9,403 bases of DNA from Planctomycetota bacterium (GTDB lineage Bacteria > Planctomycetota > UBA11346): positions 1-9,403 of the forward strand of contig JACDEN010000065.1 of NCBI GenBank assembly GCA_013816415.1. The letters run 5' to 3'. Under the pieces are notes generated by a model that searched no databases, had not been told where the DNA came from, and saw only the letters and a list, made by a program, of their open reading frames with translations. Positions 1 through 6,144 of this stretch are shown here, in pieces. Both the position numbers and the translations under genes were made by a program. The first letter of the stretch is position 1. Each line of letters begins with the position of its first letter.

Positions 1-491
1 ATGCCGCGCTCGACGCCCATGCCGAGGGCGTCGCGGGCTGGCGGTTCCACGCCGGCAGCCAGCTGCTGCGCGCGCTGTCGATCGCCCTGCACGCCAGCGA
101 TCCCCGCCGCTCGCGCCTCGCTGACCTGTCGCCGCGCGTGAACCGGGGCCTCGACCTCGCACTGGCATTCCTCGAGCGCAATCTCGCGCGCGATGTGCTG
201 GTCGCCGAGGTGGCGGCGGCGGCGAACCTCAGCGGCGATTATTTCCCGCGCCTGTTCCGGCGCCGATTCGACGTCAGTCCGATGCAGCACCTCATGCACC
301 TGCGCCTGCAGGAGGCCCGGCGCCTGCTCGCCGGTGATCCGGCGCTCGCGATCGAGGCGGCCGCACGCGCCGTCGGCTTCGATCAGCCGGGCTATTTCTC
401 GCGGTTGTTCCGCAGGCATTTCGGCGTGACGCCCGGAGAATTCCGCCTGCGCTTGCAGCCACCGCTGCGTGGGCGGCGCCGCGGCGACTGA
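1..491 (+). CDS. AraC-family transcriptional regulator, C-terminal part (5' end outside window)
   Basis: The reading frame is open from the window edge (first full codon at position 3) to TGA at 489-491, giving 162 residues. A GTG at 138 is an internal codon, not a convincing start, because coding-like sequence continues upstream of it (a linker containing GWRFHAGSQLLRALSIAL). The last ~110 residues are a typical AraC double helix-turn-helix DNA-binding domain: the first HTH is around VAAAANLSGDYFPRLFRRRF, the second around AARAVGFDQPGYFSRLFRRH, followed by the family signature FGVTPGEFR. AraC proteins bind promoter DNA as dimers and usually sense a ligand through an N-terminal domain, which here lies outside the window, so the signal and target genes cannot be told. 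The stop codon lies in the first unit of a 7-bp tandem repeat. No neighbouring gene is clearly its target. The family call is very secure. Confidence 0.93.
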   Translation, partial: AALDAHAEGVAGWRFHAGSQLLRALSIALHASDPRRSRLADLSPRVNRGLDLALAFLERNLARDVLVAEVAAAANLSGDYFPRLFRRRFDVSPMQHLMHLRLQEARRLLAGDPALAIEAAARAVGFDQPGYFSRLFRRHFGVTPGEFRLRLQPPLRGRRRGD

Positions 492-505
492 CGACTGACG
501 ACTGA
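485..505. repeat. Three exact copies of a 7-bp tandem repeat (CGACTGA)
   Basis: Units lie at 485-491, 492-498 and 499-505. The first unit contains the TGA stop of the AraC-family gene, so copy-number change would not alter the protein. It is one of at least five tracts with a 7-bp unit in this window, each with a different unit sequence. Confidence 0.9.
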
Positions 506-575
506 GCTCCGCGCCAGAGCGTCTTCTCGTCGGGCGCCCTTGGGCAATAACTTGGACAGGTCATCATTTCCTTCT

Positions 576-600
576 GAAAAAAGTTAGAAAATAATCTCTT
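576..600. repeat. AT-rich direct repeat, left copy
   Basis: This is a G followed by six A, then GTTAG, then AAAATAATCTCTT (588-600). The last 13 bases recur exactly at 2039-2051, and the preceding part matches 2026-2038 with about one gap and two mismatches. Such AT-rich sequence stands out in this GC-rich DNA. The coding remnant of an alpha/beta-hydrolase begins at the end of this repeat, which suggests a recombination or insertion junction. No transposase or integrase is seen nearby. Confidence 0.75.
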
Positions 601-939
601 TTCCGTACTTTTGAGCACATCTCCGCGCGTCCTCTCTCCGACGCGGTGAGACGTCAGGTGGTGGAAGACAGCTTGCGTTCATCGCCGAACGCCTGGCACG
701 CTGGGCTGGCCTCGGGCAGTCGAGAGGACATCTCCTCCCGACTCTCCGGATTGAGGCTTCCGACCATCGTTCTCACAGGCTCAGAGGATCGCGTTCTGCC
801 ACCGGCCGTGATCGAGCGGGAGGTGGTGGGACGTATTCAAGGGGCCAGACACTCGGTCATCACAGGCGCGGGCCACCTGCTGCCGTACGAGGCCTCAAAC
901 GAGGTGGCTGAGGCAATCAGCATGGTCGCAGGAAACTGA
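595..939 (+). pseudogene. Alpha/beta-hydrolase, C-terminal remnant (5'-truncated)
   Basis: The frame is open from 595, just after an in-frame TAA at 592-594 inside the AT-rich repeat, to TGA at 937-939 (114 residues). It reads as the last ~40% of an alpha/beta-hydrolase: a cap/helix part (LSDAVRRQVVEDSLRSSPNA), the strand LPTIVLTGSEDRVLPP with the usual acid (Asp of SEDRV), and VITGAGHLLPYEAS with the catalytic His. The nucleophile elbow (GxSxG) and the N-terminal half are missing; family members are usually about 250-300 residues. Homology-like sequence starts immediately after the repeat, so the gene appears cut there. A GTG at 646 could start a 97-residue product, but it would lack the nucleophile and is unlikely to be an active enzyme. 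Its substrate cannot be told. Confidence 0.75.
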
Positions 940-1015
940 TACGGCAACGTCTTCTCGGCTGGGGTGAACTAGGACTCGCAGATCATCGCGTTCTGGTAGA
1001 GCCAATTGCTTCGGG

Positions 1016-1021
1016 TACGGT
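1016..1021 (+). promoter_or_regulatory. Possible -10 element (TACGGT) of the metallopeptidase-like gene
   Basis: TACGGT fits the TANNNT form of a -10 box and ends six bases before the ATG at 1028. There is no Shine-Dalgarno-like sequence in the gap, so the transcript may be leaderless. The -35 match (TTCTGG at 991-996) is poor. Weak evidence. Confidence 0.25.
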
Positions 1022-1027
1022 GGCCGG

Positions 1028-2014
1028 ATGCGAAACCGAACCCTCCTATCCTGTGCCGCGATCCTGGCGATGTCAGCGTCCGGCTTTATTCCTGCCGCCT
1101 GCGGTGCCGTGAATGAAACGCGGCCAGCGGCCACGCGATGGCAAACTGCCAATGGGTTCGAGAGCGCGAGCTTTTTCGTCGCAAGGGGGACGATCAACGT
1201 TCACATGGATCATCGCACGATGGATCTCCCGCGAGATGCGATTGAGCGGTGGGTTTGCACGGCGGCGCGTGCGGCTGCCTCGTGCTACGGCAGGTTTCCC
1301 GTTCCTGAAGTGCAGCTATCCATATCGATCGGGGGCGAGTCAGGAGTCCAGCACGGTGTCACCTACGCTGGTAGACGCATCCGTGTCTCTCTGGGCGCGC
1401 ATACTCGCCAACAGGATCTCGACGACGATTGGGTGCTCACCCATGAGATGTTCCATCTCGCCTGCCCGGATCTCGACGAATCGCACCTGTGGCTCGAAGA
1501 GGGGCTTGCGACCTACCTCGAGCCGTTTGCGCGCGCGCGCGCCGGGACCCTGAACGTCGAGCGCATGTGGCACGACTTGGTGCGTGATATGCCCCAGGGT
1601 CTTCCCCGAGATGGTGACCGAGGACTCGACCGTACCCACACCTGGGGGAGAACCTATTGGGGCGGCGCTCTGTTTTGCTTGGTTGCAGACATCCGCATTC
1701 GCGAACGCACTCTTGGAAAGCAATCGCTCCAGGACGCGCTCACCGCCATTCTCAATGCCGGTGGTGATGGGCGTGAACATTGGGACATCGAGCACGTGCT
1801 TGCTGTTGGCGATACCGCGCTCGTTGAACCGATTCTCGCTCCGCTCTATCGGGACCTGGCGCTCCAGCCCGGAGGTGTCGACTTGCCGACGATATGGCGG
1901 CGCCTAGGCATCGTTGCGCGCAGCGGGCGAATTGATTTCGATGATACAGCAGAGATGGCGGGAGTCCGCCGGTCGATGACATCACCATTGGCGCTCTCAA
2001 GCGCTTTGAAGTAG
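1028..2014 (+). CDS. Secreted HExxH metallopeptidase-like protein (peptidase MA-like / gluzincin type)
   Basis: This is a 328-residue protein. The N-terminus (MRNRTLLSCAAILAMSASGF) is a signal peptide; IPAAC at 21-25 is a poor lipobox, so export by signal peptidase I is more likely than lipidation. The key motif is WVLTHEMFH with the zinc-binding HExxH at 139-143, followed by LWLEEGLATYLEP, where Glu157 or Glu158 would be the third zinc ligand, as in gluzincin (thermolysin-like, peptidase MA-like) families. The rest has no motif I recognise. It therefore probably acts outside the cytoplasm on peptide substrates, but no substrate is known. The ATG at 1028 is chosen because it gives the signal peptide; no ribosome binding site precedes it. 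The gene lies alone between AT-rich repeats, 88 bp after a hydrolase remnant, and its base composition differs from the flanking housekeeping DNA, consistent with acquisition. Confidence 0.7.
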   Translation: MRNRTLLSCAAILAMSASGFIPAACGAVNETRPAATRWQTANGFESASFFVARGTINVHMDHRTMDLPRDAIERWVCTAARAAASCYGRFPVPEVQLSISIGGESGVQHGVTYAGRRIRVSLGAHTRQQDLDDDWVLTHEMFHLACPDLDESHLWLEEGLATYLEPFARARAGTLNVERMWHDLVRDMPQGLPRDGDRGLDRTHTWGRTYWGGALFCLVADIRIRERTLGKQSLQDALTAILNAGGDGREHWDIEHVLAVGDTALVEPILAPLYRDLALQPGGVDLPTIWRRLGIVARSGRIDFDDTAEMAGVRRSMTSPLALSSALK

Positions 2015-2025
2015 TCTCGATTTTA

Positions 2026-2051
2026 GAAAAAAATTTATAAAATAATCTCTT
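2026..2051. repeat. AT-rich direct repeat, right copy
   Basis: This is a G followed by seven A, then TTTAT, then AAAATAATCTCTT (2039-2051). It starts 11 bp after the stop of the metallopeptidase-like gene and matches the copy at 576-600 in the same orientation. It also contains a small imperfect inverted repeat (ATTTTA at 2020-2025 with TAAAAT at 2038-2043). Coding-like sequence of a surface-protein remnant begins just to its right. Confidence 0.75.
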
Positions 2052-2054
2052 GGT

Positions 2055-2427
2055 CTCGCCGTGCAGGCGCTGTCGCGCACGGATGCGGCGGATGACGCTG
2101 AGTAAGCGCGCTCGCGCGAGCCGACGCTGGTGATGGCGCACCGCGTGACGCTGAACGGCATATCGAAGGACGGCCTCCCATGACCGCGTCCTCAGCCGCG
2201 ACGCCGCCGGCAATCGCGCGACCAGCACCGACGGCGCGATCGCGGCAGGTTCCCGAAACGTTGCCGGCAGCGCGGGCATGGGCGACCTCACGTTCACCAC
2301 GGGAGACGACGATCACGACGAGAGCGGCCGAGCGCCGAGGTGCGGCATCGGCGCCGGCGTGGCATTGCTCGCATGGACGATGACCGCCCGACGACGTGGC
2401 CGTCGGCCGCAGGAGGACGGCCGCTGA
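2055..2427 (+). pseudogene. Remnant of a fibronectin-III surface protein with a C-terminal membrane anchor
   Basis: No intact gene is present, but two frames together read as a decayed surface-protein tail. One frame (2055-2183) gives LAVQALSRTDAADDAE, a TAA at 2103-2105, then REPTLVMAHRVTLNGISKDG. The next frame (from about 2173 to TGA at 2425-2427) continues DRVLSRDAAGNRATST, an acidic stretch (GDDDHDESG), then CGIGAGVALLAWTMTA and an Arg-rich end (RRRGRRP). The pattern HRVTLNG...DRVLSRDAAGN is typical of the last strands of a fibronectin type III domain. Joining the frames needs only a one-base shift near CTCCCATGACC (about 2175-2185). The Cys-Gly, short hydrophobic stretch and basic end resemble C-terminal sorting or anchor signals of exported proteins. 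The 5' part is missing and there is an internal stop, so it should be non-functional. Confidence 0.6.
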
Positions 2428-2457
2428 TCTGACGCCTGGAAGGCGGTCGAGAGGCCC

Positions 2458-2486
2458 CTGGTCCGGAGTACCTCACGGCGTAGTGT
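2458..2486 (+). promoter_or_regulatory. Possible weak promoter for mfd
   Basis: TAGTGT at 2481-2486 fits TANNNT, nine bases before the ATG at 2496. A 17-base spacer separates it from CTGGTC (2458-2463), a poor -35 match. There is no Shine-Dalgarno sequence before the ATG. Weak evidence. Confidence 0.2.
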
Positions 2487-2495
2487 CTCCTGCCC

Positions 2496-5400
2496 ATGCG
2501 CGAGCTGCGCGATTCCTATCGGGATGATCCACGTGTCGCCGCGGCGGCGGCGGCGTTGGCTGGCGATCGGGACCTGGTCATCGGCGCGTGCCACGGCGGA
2601 TTGATCCCGGTGCTGCTCGCGGCGCTGTGCGTGCGCGACGCCGCCGCGGAACGTCCGCGGCTGATCGTCTGCAACGATCCCCAGACGCTGGTCGACGATC
2701 TCGAGGAGCTCGGCGTCGTCGCCGCGTGCCTGCCGGAGCTCGACCGCTTCGAGGAGGGCGAGGACGTGGCCTCGGGCGGAGCCGCCGCGACCATCGACCG
2801 CACCGGCCACAACCGCCGCATGGCCGCGCTCGAGGCGTTCTCGGCCGGCGCGGTGCTGGTCGGCAGTCCGCCCGCGGTCGAGCAGCCGGTGCCGGACATC
2901 CAGCAGGTGGTGCGCTCGTCGATCGTGGTGCGGCCGGGCGAGGAGCACCCGATGCAGGCGCTGGTCGAGCGCCTGGTCGAAGCCGGTTACAAGGTCACCG
3001 GCACCGTCGAGGCGCGCGGCGAGGCCGCGGTGCGCGGCGGCATCATCGACGTCTTCCCCTGGATCGGCCAGGATCCGCTGCGCATCGAATTCTTCGGCGA
3101 CCAAGTCGACTCGATCCGCCGCTTCGATGCCTTCAGCCAGGAATCGATCGCCCGCATCGACGAGGCGGTGCTCGCGTCATCCACCGGCGGCCTCGCGATC
3201 AAGAGCCTGTGGGAGCAGCTTCCCAACGCGCCGGTGGTGGTGATCGGCGACGTCAGCCTGCGCGCGCGCCTGAAGAAGGACCACAAACGCCACGAGCTCC
3301 GCTTCGCGCGCCAGCTGGAACAGGGCGCCGTGGATGGCGCATCGCTCGGGGTCGAGCGGCTGCGCGGGGATTTGCGGCGGGGGTTGGTGGAAGTGAAAGC
3401 GACGTCCGACGTCCGACGTCCGACGTCCGACGTCGAACGGTCGGCCATCATCCTGCTCGCCCGCAACGACGAGGCGAAGCTCGAACTGGAAGCGAACTGC
3501 GCTGATCATGGCATCGTGGCCGACATCAGAATCGGCCGCCTGAGCGCGGGGTTCCGCGATCTCGAACGTGGGATCACCGTCGCGCACGATTTCGAGCTGG
3601 CCGAGCGCGAGCCGGTGAAGCGGCGGTCGGCGCGCATCGCTGGCGGCGCGCCGCTGTCCTCGCTCACCGATCTCAAGCGCAACGACTACGTGGTGCACCT
3701 GCGCCACGGCATCGGCCGCTTCAAAGGCGTCGCGACCCTGGAGAAGCGTGGCTTCCTCGAGGACTTCCTGCTCATCGAGTTCGCGGAGGACACCAAGCTC
3801 TACGTGCCGGTCGACGCCATCGACCTGGTGCAGAAGTACGTGGGCGCGACCGGGCGCGCGCCGGAGCTGTCGAAGATCGGCGGCCAGGCGTGGGCGAAGA
3901 AGCGCGCCAAGGCCGAGCGCGCGGTGCAGGACATGGCGGCAGAGCTGCTTCGAAACGCTGCACGGCGCGCAGCCGCCGGAGGACTCGCGTTCGCGGCGGA
4001 CACGGCGGACATCCGGCGTTTCGAATCCTCGTTCCCCTACGAGGAGACCGAGGACCAGCTCGCCGCGGTGCGCGAGGTGAAGGCGGACATGGAGCGGCCG
4101 CAGGCGATGGACCGCCTGCTGTGCGGCGACGTCGGCTTCGGCAAGACCGAGGTCGCGATGCGCGCGGCGTTCAAGGCGGTGGCGTCGGGCTATCAGGTGG
4201 CGGTGCTGGTGCCGACCACGCTGCTCGCCGAGCAGCACCTCGAATCCTTCACCGAGCGCTTCGCCGGATTCAAAGGAAAGGTCGCGGGACTGAACCGCTT
4301 CCACGAGAACAAGGCGCGCGCCAAGGTGCTCGCGGGCGTCAAGGCCGGCACCGTCGACATCCTGATCGGCACCCACGCCATCCTCACCGACAAGCTCGCA
4401 TTCGCCAATCTCGGACTGCTGGTGATCGACGAGGAGCACCGCTTCGGGGTGAAGCAGAAGGAGAAGATCAAGGCGGTACGCGCCGGCTGCGACGTGCTGA
4501 CGCTCTCGGCGACGCCGATCCCGCGCACGCTGCACTTCTCGCTGCTCGGCCTGCGCGACATCAGCGTGCTGGCGGAGGCGCCCGCCGAACGCCTCGCGGT
4601 CGAGACGCGGGTCGCGCCGTGGGACGATCAGCTGGTGCGCCACGCTTTGGAGCGCGAACTGGAGCGCAAAGGCCAGGTGTTCGTGGTGCACAACCGCGTC
4701 GCCGACCTCGACGCGCTGGCGTTCCGCCTGTCGCGGCTCGTGCCGGCGATCAAGCTCGACACCATCCACGGGCAGATGGACGAGGACCGTATCGCGCGCG
4801 TGATGGAGGCCTTCCGCCACAAGCAGCTCGATTGCCTGGTCACCACCTCGATCATCGAGTCCGGCATCGACATCCCGAACGCCAACACCTTGTTCGTCAA
4901 CAACGCGCACTTTTTCGGACTCGCCGAACTGCATCAGATCCGCGGCCGCATCGGGCGCTTCTCGCGCCAGGCCTACGCCTACTTCCTGACGCCCCCAAAT
5001 CGCGACCTCGGCGAGGAGGCGCGCGAGCGCCTGAACGCGATCCAGGAATACGCCGAGCTCGGCGCCGGCTTCAAGCTCGCGATGCGCGACCTCGAACTGC
5101 GCGGCGCCGGCAACCTGCTCGGCGCCGAGCAGAGCGGCCAGATCGACGCGATCGGCTACGAACTCTACACCAAGCTGCTGCACGAGTCCGTCGCACGCAT
5201 GAAGGCCGGTCAGATGGCCGTCCCGACTCCGGACTCCGGACCCCGGACCCCGGACCCGATCAAGGCCAGCGATCCGGGTGCCGTCGTGGGCGACAAGCTG
5301 GCGCAGGCGATGGGCCACCACGACACCGGCGAGACGCAGCTCGCGCTCGCCGTCGACGCGTACATCCCGGATACGTGGCTCGAGACTCCCGCACTGAAGT

Positions 5401-5774
5401 TCGAACTGCACAAGCAGCTCGACGTCTGCCGTCGCCTGAGCGACCTCGCCCACCTCGCGCGGTCCGCGCGCGACCGCTATGGCGCGCTCGCCCAGCCGGT
5501 CGCCCGCCTGTTCCAGATCCGCGCGATCCGCCTGCGCGCGAAGGAGCTCGGCGTCAAGCGCATCGACGTCCAGGACCGCCACGTGCGCCTGCATCTCGCG
5601 GGCGCGCTGCCGAAAGAGCTCGCCTCGGTCAAGCTGCCGGAACTCGTGCACCTCCAGCTCGACGGCTCGATCCTGGTGCTGTTCCTCAAGGTGAAGATGG
5701 ACCAGGATCTGGCGCTCAGTGTCCTATGCCGGTTGCTGAGTTTGGATCTGGGGTTTTTGGGGAAGGGGTTTTGA
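2496..5774 (+). CDS. mfd: Transcription-repair coupling factor Mfd (ATP-dependent translocase)
   Basis: A 1092-residue protein, near the usual Mfd length of about 1150. Mfd binds RNA polymerase stalled at DNA damage, pushes it off using ATP, and recruits UvrA to start nucleotide excision repair. Visible domains in order: a UvrB-like N-terminal module (about 1-220, with RGGIIDVFPW at 180-189); a variable domain to about 380; the polymerase-interacting CarD-like domain (about 393-450, YVVHLRHGIGRFKG); and the two RecA-like motor domains, with Walker A GDVGFGKTEVA (544-554), DEEH (645-648), SATPIPRT (671-678), TTSIIESGIDIP (783-794) and the arginine-finger region HQIRGRIGR (813-821). The Mfd/RecG motif region (to about 895) and the C-terminal domain (about 947-1092) follow. 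Two 7-bp repeat tracts sit in frame at residues about 302-313 and 909-921, in the variable domain and in the linker before the C-terminal domain. No ribosome binding site is seen at the ATG. Identity is certain. Confidence 0.97.
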   Translation: MRELRDSYRDDPRVAAAAAALAGDRDLVIGACHGGLIPVLLAALCVRDAAAERPRLIVCNDPQTLVDDLEELGVVAACLPELDRFEEGEDVASGGAAATIDRTGHNRRMAALEAFSAGAVLVGSPPAVEQPVPDIQQVVRSSIVVRPGEEHPMQALVERLVEAGYKVTGTVEARGEAAVRGGIIDVFPWIGQDPLRIEFFGDQVDSIRRFDAFSQESIARIDEAVLASSTGGLAIKSLWEQLPNAPVVVIGDVSLRARLKKDHKRHELRFARQLEQGAVDGASLGVERLRGDLRRGLVEVKATSDVRRPTSDVERSAIILLARNDEAKLELEANCADHGIVADIRIGRLSAGFRDLERGITVAHDFELAEREPVKRRSARIAGGAPLSSLTDLKRNDYVVHLRHGIGRFKGVATLEKRGFLEDFLLIEFAEDTKLYVPVDAIDLVQKYVGATGRAPELSKIGGQAWAKKRAKAERAVQDMAAELLRNAARRAAAGGLAFAADTADIRRFESSFPYEETEDQLAAVREVKADMERPQAMDRLLCGDVGFGKTEVAMRAAFKAVASGYQVAVLVPTTLLAEQHLESFTERFAGFKGKVAGLNRFHENKARAKVLAGVKAGTVDILIGTHAILTDKLAFANLGLLVIDEEHRFGVKQKEKIKAVRAGCDVLTLSATPIPRTLHFSLLGLRDISVLAEAPAERLAVETRVAPWDDQLVRHALERELERKGQVFVVHNRVADLDALAFRLSRLVPAIKLDTIHGQMDEDRIARVMEAFRHKQLDCLVTTSIIESGIDIPNANTLFVNNAHFFGLAELHQIRGRIGRFSRQAYAYFLTPPNRDLGEEARERLNAIQEYAELGAGFKLAMRDLELRGAGNLLGAEQSGQIDAIGYELYTKLLHESVARMKAGQMAVPTPDSGPRTPDPIKASDPGAVVGDKLAQAMGHHDTGETQLALAVDAYIPDTWLETPALKFELHKQLDVCRRLSDLAHLARSARDRYGALAQPVARLFQIRAIRLRAKELGVKRIDVQDRHVRLHLAGALPKELASVKLPELVHLQLDGSILVLFLKVKMDQDLALSVLCRLLSLDLGFLGKGF
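3401..3434. repeat. 7-bp tandem repeat (GACGTCC) inside mfd
   Basis: Four exact units at 3401-3428 plus six bases of a fifth. It encodes ATSDVRRPTSDV (residues 302-313), with a 7-residue period because three units make 21 bases. It lies in the poorly conserved region before the polymerase-interacting domain. A change of one or two units would shift the mfd frame. Confidence 0.92.
5223..5257. repeat. 7-bp tandem repeat (CGGACYC) inside mfd
   Basis: Five units in a row: CCGACTC, CGGACTC, then three CGGACCC. It encodes PTPDSGPRTPDP (residues about 910-921), a proline-rich insertion in the linker between the motor part and the C-terminal domain of Mfd. Like the tract at 3401, it is in frame as a whole, but single-unit changes would break the frame. 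Confidence 0.9.
5750..5768 (+). other. Run of three GGGG blocks at the 3' end of mfd
   Basis: GGGG occurs at 5750-5753, 5759-5762 and 5765-5768, separated by five T and by AA, just before the TGA at 5772-5774. With nearby GG pairs it could form a guanine quadruplex on the coding strand or in the mRNA. It encodes the last residues LGFLGKG, which look unlike a conserved Mfd end. Confidence 0.4.
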
Positions 5775-5790
5775 GAAGGAGAGACAGGCG

Positions 5791-5874
5791 GGATGGCGGA
5801 TAGCGGATAGCGGGATGGCGGATGGCGGATGGCGGATGGCGGATGGCGGATGGCGGATGGCGGATGGCGGATGG
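5791..5874. repeat. 7-bp tandem array (GGATGGC/GGATAGC), about 12 units
   Basis: Three units (GGATGGC, GGATAGC, GGATAGC) at 5791-5811, one extra G at 5812, then eight exact GGATGGC units and six bases of a ninth (5813-5874). It begins 17 bp after the mfd stop and is followed by an A-rich stretch (AAAATAAAAAACG). Every unit supplies two GG pairs, so the strand is suited to G-quadruplex or GGA-type structures. Open frames through it (MADGGWRMADGGW on the plus strand, SAIRHPP on the minus strand) are repeat translations, not genes. Confidence 0.95.
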
Positions 5875-6031
5875 AAAATAAAAAACGCCCACAGGTATCA
5901 GGTCGCTGGGAGCACCGCCGGCATCTCCCGACTGATTCACCCTCTGCCATCTGCCATCTGCTATGTGCTATGTGCTATGCCAGGTGGCACCTGACATCTC
6001 CAGTCCATCCCGCTATCCCGCCATCCCGCTA
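5808..6031. repeat. Perfect 14-bp inverted repeat enclosing the repeat arrays
   Basis: Positions 5808-5821 (TAGCGGGATGGCGG) are the exact reverse complement of 6018-6031 (CCGCCATCCCGCTA). Inside it, the GGATGGC units (to 5874) can also pair, with G-U wobbles, with the GCCATCT units at 5946-5960. The RNA of this spacer could therefore fold into a long nested hairpin with a loop of about 70 bases. No terminator T-tract follows on the plus strand. Confidence 0.6.
5944..5978. repeat. Decaying 7-bp tandem repeat (CTGCCAT to GTGCTAT)
   Basis: Five units: CTGCCAT twice, CTGCTAT, then GTGCTAT twice. The reverse complement of CTGCCAT (ATGGCAG) closely resembles a rotated GGATGGC unit, so this tract is a diverged copy in inverted orientation to the array at 5791. 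It is followed by CAGGTGGCACCTG (5981-5993), a 6-1-6 palindrome. Confidence 0.8.
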
Positions 6032-6046
6032 GCCTGCAATCCCGCC
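6007..6046. repeat. 8-bp tandem repeat (ATCCCGCY) and following C-rich tract
   Basis: Units ATCCCGCT (6007), ATCCCGCC (6015), ATCCCGCT (6023), a degenerate unit (6031) and ATCCCGCC (6039). The unit is the reverse complement of the GGGATGGC/GGGATAGC version in the G-rich array. An almost pure pyrimidine stretch (about 6039-6075) follows, with several CCC runs. Confidence 0.8.
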
Positions 6047-6108
6047 TTCCCCCTCCCCTTTCCCGCCTCCCTTAGTCGCACTCCCATTCGCTCTGCGCCG
6101 GATCCCGC

Positions 6109-6138
6109 TTGCCCTGATACGGCAGCAGGCGGTATGCT
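6109..6138 (+). promoter_or_regulatory. Candidate promoter of the HtrA operon
   Basis: TTGCCC (6109-6114), an 18-base spacer and TATGCT (6133-6138) form a sigma-70-like match. The -10 box ends six bases before the ATG at 6145, so transcription could start at or very near the start codon, giving a leaderless message. This agrees with the lack of a Shine-Dalgarno sequence. Moderate evidence. Confidence 0.4.
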
Positions 6139-6144
6139 TCCGTC

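Larger units (their letters stand above)
588..2051. other. Probable inserted or recombined segment between AT-rich direct repeats
   Basis: The segment is bounded by the 13-bp identical repeats at 588-600 and 2039-2051. It holds a 5'-truncated hydrolase gene and an intact metallopeptidase-like gene, both on the plus strand. By eye it has lower GC and uses more A/T-ending codons than mfd or the HtrA genes, consistent with a separate origin. The next remnant to the right (2055 onward) is also a gene with no 5' end. There is no recombinase, no clear terminal inverted repeat and no clear attC fold, so the type of element is not known; an assembly join or a deletion between repeats remains possible. 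Confidence 0.5.

Noticed and set aside
532..560. GGGCGCCC palindrome and following TTGGACAGG as an insertion-sequence end
   Set aside because: I found no matching inverted end or transposase in the window, so the likeness cannot be supported.
576..600. Integron attC site
   Set aside because: There is no attC-like paired core sites or imperfect hairpin, and no integrase. The repeat is AT-rich and short.
2180..2383. 67-residue frame starting MTASSAATPP
   Set aside because: The adjacent frame reads as FN3 end plus C-terminal anchor, which is much more protein-like; this one is its shadow.
3177..5651. Very long open frame on the minus strand opposite mfd (824 residues)
   Set aside because: It is a shadow of the GC-rich mfd codons. 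The composition is typical of antisense frames (rich in His, Arg, Ala, Val, Leu) with no domain, while the plus-strand frame has all Mfd motifs.
3890..5803. 637-residue plus-strand frame overlapping mfd
   Set aside because: It is Arg/Gly/Ala-rich frame-shifted shadow coding with no recognisable motif.
5873..5935. Possible intrinsic terminator on the minus strand (T-rich run opposite AAAATAAAAAACG)
   Set aside because: The preceding stem is poor and there is no minus-strand gene that it would end.
5829..6032. Small open frame starting MADGGWRMADGGW
   Set aside because: It is a translation of the 7-bp repeat array and unrelated spacer, with no conserved coding signal.
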